DNA of 9,400 nucleotides from Candidatus Rokuibacteriota bacterium. Lineage in GTDB: Bacteria; Methylomirabilota; Methylomirabilia; Rokubacteriales; CSP1-6. The DNA is taken from positions 1-9,400 of the forward strand of contig QHSM01000051.1 in NCBI GenBank assembly GCA_003221595.1. The letters are read 5' to 3'. Position numbers and translations under genes: made by a program. Shown here piece by piece: positions 8,599-9,400 of the stretch. The notes beneath the pieces are model-generated. The model had not been told where the DNA came from. It worked only from the letters and a program-made list of their open reading frames with translations, and ran no database searches. The first letter of the stretch is position 1, and each line of letters starts with the position of its first letter.

Positions 8599-9164
8599 TA
8601 CTGGATCCGCTGGATCGTCCGGTAGTCGGACTGCCGTGTCGTCTGCTCGGCCATGCCGTTCATGCGCGCGACGAAGGTATTCTCGCCGTTCAGCGCCGTG
8701 GTGGCGTTGACGCGCACGTAGATGACGGCGTTCTGATCGAGATCCGCGGCGGGCGTTATCTTGACGCCCCGGATGTCGGAGAGGACCCGCTGCGCGTCCC
8801 GGAGGTCGCGCGTGGTGTGGACCAGGCGCGTTTCCCCCTTGAGCGCCGCCACCTTGAATTCTCGGGTGACGACGTTGTACGCGAGCGTCCGCTCGACGGT
8901 CTTCGTGACGAGCAGCCGGTCGGGAAGCATGCGCTGATATTGCCAGAGCTCGATGTCGAGACGGATGTGGGCGGGGATTCCGCTTTGAATGCCCTCGGAG
9001 AGGCCGGCGGGCAGCACCCCTAGCAACACCACGTGGACGGTCACTTCATGGTCGTTGAGAAAAACGTCCAGGTCGCTGATACGCAGTTCGGCGCGGGCGG
9101 GCGCCGTAACGGCCAGCACCATCGCCGCCGCACCGAGGTGATAGACGAGCCGCAGGCCACGCAT
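8598..9164 (-). CDS. DUF4390 family exported protein
   Basis: This 188-aa protein starts with a signal peptide: RLR near the N-terminus, a hydrophobic core at about 7-20, and a likely cleavage after ARA at residue 25. The mature part looks beta-rich with short amphipathic strands, for example LRISDLDVFLNDHEVTVHVVL (start of the mature domain) and the WQYQRMLPDRLL segment near 73-84. I assign it to DUF4390 from overall sequence pattern and from its position directly before ntrY, where this family is commonly found. Its function is unknown. A periplasmic location would allow it to modulate or feed the NtrY sensor domain, which is inference. An in-frame TAA 18 nt upstream fixes ATG 9164 as the furthest start. 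There is no Shine-Dalgarno, and a TATAAT box lies 14 nt upstream, so the mRNA may be nearly leaderless. Confidence 0.8.
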   Translation of the reverse strand: MRGLRLVYHLGAAAMVLAVTAPARAELRISDLDVFLNDHEVTVHVVLLGVLPAGLSEGIQSGIPAHIRLDIELWQYQRMLPDRLLVTKTVERTLAYNVVTREFKVAALKGETRLVHTTRDLRDAQRVLSDIRGVKITPAADLDQNAVIYVRVNATTALNGENTFVARMNGMAEQTTRQSDYRTIQRIQ

Positions 9165-9178
9165 ACGGCGAACGGCCC

Positions 9179-9184
9179 ATTATA
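9179..9184 (-). promoter_or_regulatory. Perfect -10 box upstream of the DUF4390-ntrY-ntrX unit
   Basis: TATAAT reads leftward from 9184 to 9179 in an otherwise GC-rich gap. A start about 7 nt downstream (near 9172) would leave only about 8 nt before ATG 9164. No recognisable TTGACA-like -35 lies at 16-18 bp; that position falls inside the tandem 17-bp repeat, which might instead bind an activator. No sigma-54 type site (TGGCAC-N5-TTGCA) is visible in this gap. Confidence 0.45.
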
Positions 9185-9215
9185 TAGCGGCGATACAGAT
9201 ATAGCGGCGATACAG
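9182..9215. repeat. Perfect tandem duplication of a 17-bp unit
   Basis: The unit atatagcggcgatacag occurs twice with no mismatch and no spacer, at 9182-9198 and 9199-9215. The duplication ends exactly at the repeat borders and spans the region just upstream of the TATAAT box. It may be a slippage product or a pair of binding sites on nearly the same DNA face (17 bp is about 1.6 turns, so not strictly in phase). Confidence 0.9.
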
Positions 9216-9229
9216 GCCGAGCGGGCGGC

Positions 9230-9400
9230 TTAGATCGCGGCGAAGCCGGGGGCCGGGACGAAGCTCTCGTGACGCACGCCGTTCTCGGAGGCCGCGGCGG
9301 CCTCGAGCACGGCCCGCCGCTCGAGCCCGACGGCTCGCTGGATCGCGAGCACCAGCTCGAGATTGAGCGCGTGGCCGCCGTTCCGGGCGATGACGTGCCC
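9230..9400 (-). CDS. Unidentified protein, C-terminal 56 residues (cut by window edge)
   Basis: A reading frame enters from the right edge and ends with TAA at 9232-9230. The visible tail begins GHVIARNGGHALNLELVLAI and ends SFVPAPGFAAI. Strong G/C at third codon positions and an alanine/arginine-rich helical composition support real coding. The length and family cannot be judged from this fragment, and I do not recognise the product. Its stop lies 65 nt before the DUF4390 start on the same strand, so it could be the upstream operon member or an independent gene. No clear terminator follows; only a weak GCCG/CGGC pairing without a T-run is seen. Confidence 0.6.
   Translation of the reverse strand, partial: GHVIARNGGHALNLELVLAIQRAVGLERRAVLEAAAASENGVRHESFVPAPGFAAI

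Noticed and set aside
9230..9400. Assigning the right-edge fragment to rsmB, which I recall preceding DUF4390-ntrY in betaproteobacteria
   Set aside because: The 56 visible residues do not resemble an RsmB C-terminus; no family could be named with confidence.

Overview
This window is one strand-organised stretch of a GC-rich (roughly two-thirds G+C by eye) bacterial chromosome with dense coding, very short gene gaps and GTG starts. Nothing in it looks mobile: there is no transposase, integrase, CRISPR array, tRNA or rRNA. The mix of a PyrR-type pyr operon, a DUF4390-ntrY-ntrX cluster and a cytosine-deaminase-like amidohydrolase points to a Gram-negative, environmental, high-GC lineage. Candidatus Rokubacteria/Methylomirabilota or a proteobacterial relative would fit, but that placement is inference only.

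Layout, right to left on the minus strand: the 3' end of an unidentified gene (9230-9400); a short intergenic region with a perfect 17-bp tandem duplication and a TATAAT box; then DUF4390 exported protein, NtrY sensor kinase and NtrX sigma-54 activator (9164 down to 4970), coupled by a 1-nt overlap and a 26-nt gap. NtrX ends 9 nt from the end of a plus-strand two-gene unit (3230-4960) encoding a DUF2157 polytopic membrane protein and a GDYXXLXY-motif protein, whose stop and start codons abut. Divergent from that pair, a cytosine-deaminase-like amidohydrolase runs leftward to 1896. It is followed by the pyrimidine operon pyrR-pyrB-pyrC, with a 1-nt gap and a 4-nt ATGA overlap; pyrC is cut by the left window edge.

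The best regulatory signal lies between the amidohydrolase and pyrR. A TTGACA/TAGAGT promoter starts inside the amidohydrolase stop codon. About 60 nt of leader follows, and it folds into a hairpin closely matching the PyrR-binding RNA consensus, including the CNGNGA hexaloop. The 3' arm of this hairpin contains the whole Shine-Dalgarno sequence of pyrR, and no terminator lies between hairpin and gene. This predicts UMP/PyrR-dependent translational repression (autoregulation of pyrR with pyrB and pyrC translationally coupled behind it) rather than Bacillus-type attenuation.

The most interesting protein signal is in the amidohydrolase. Spacing-matched comparison with E. coli cytosine deaminase shows the metal-ligand Asp, the adjacent Asp and the catalytic Glu replaced by Asn, Asn and Phe, while the His ligands remain. 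It is therefore probably not a cytosine deaminase.
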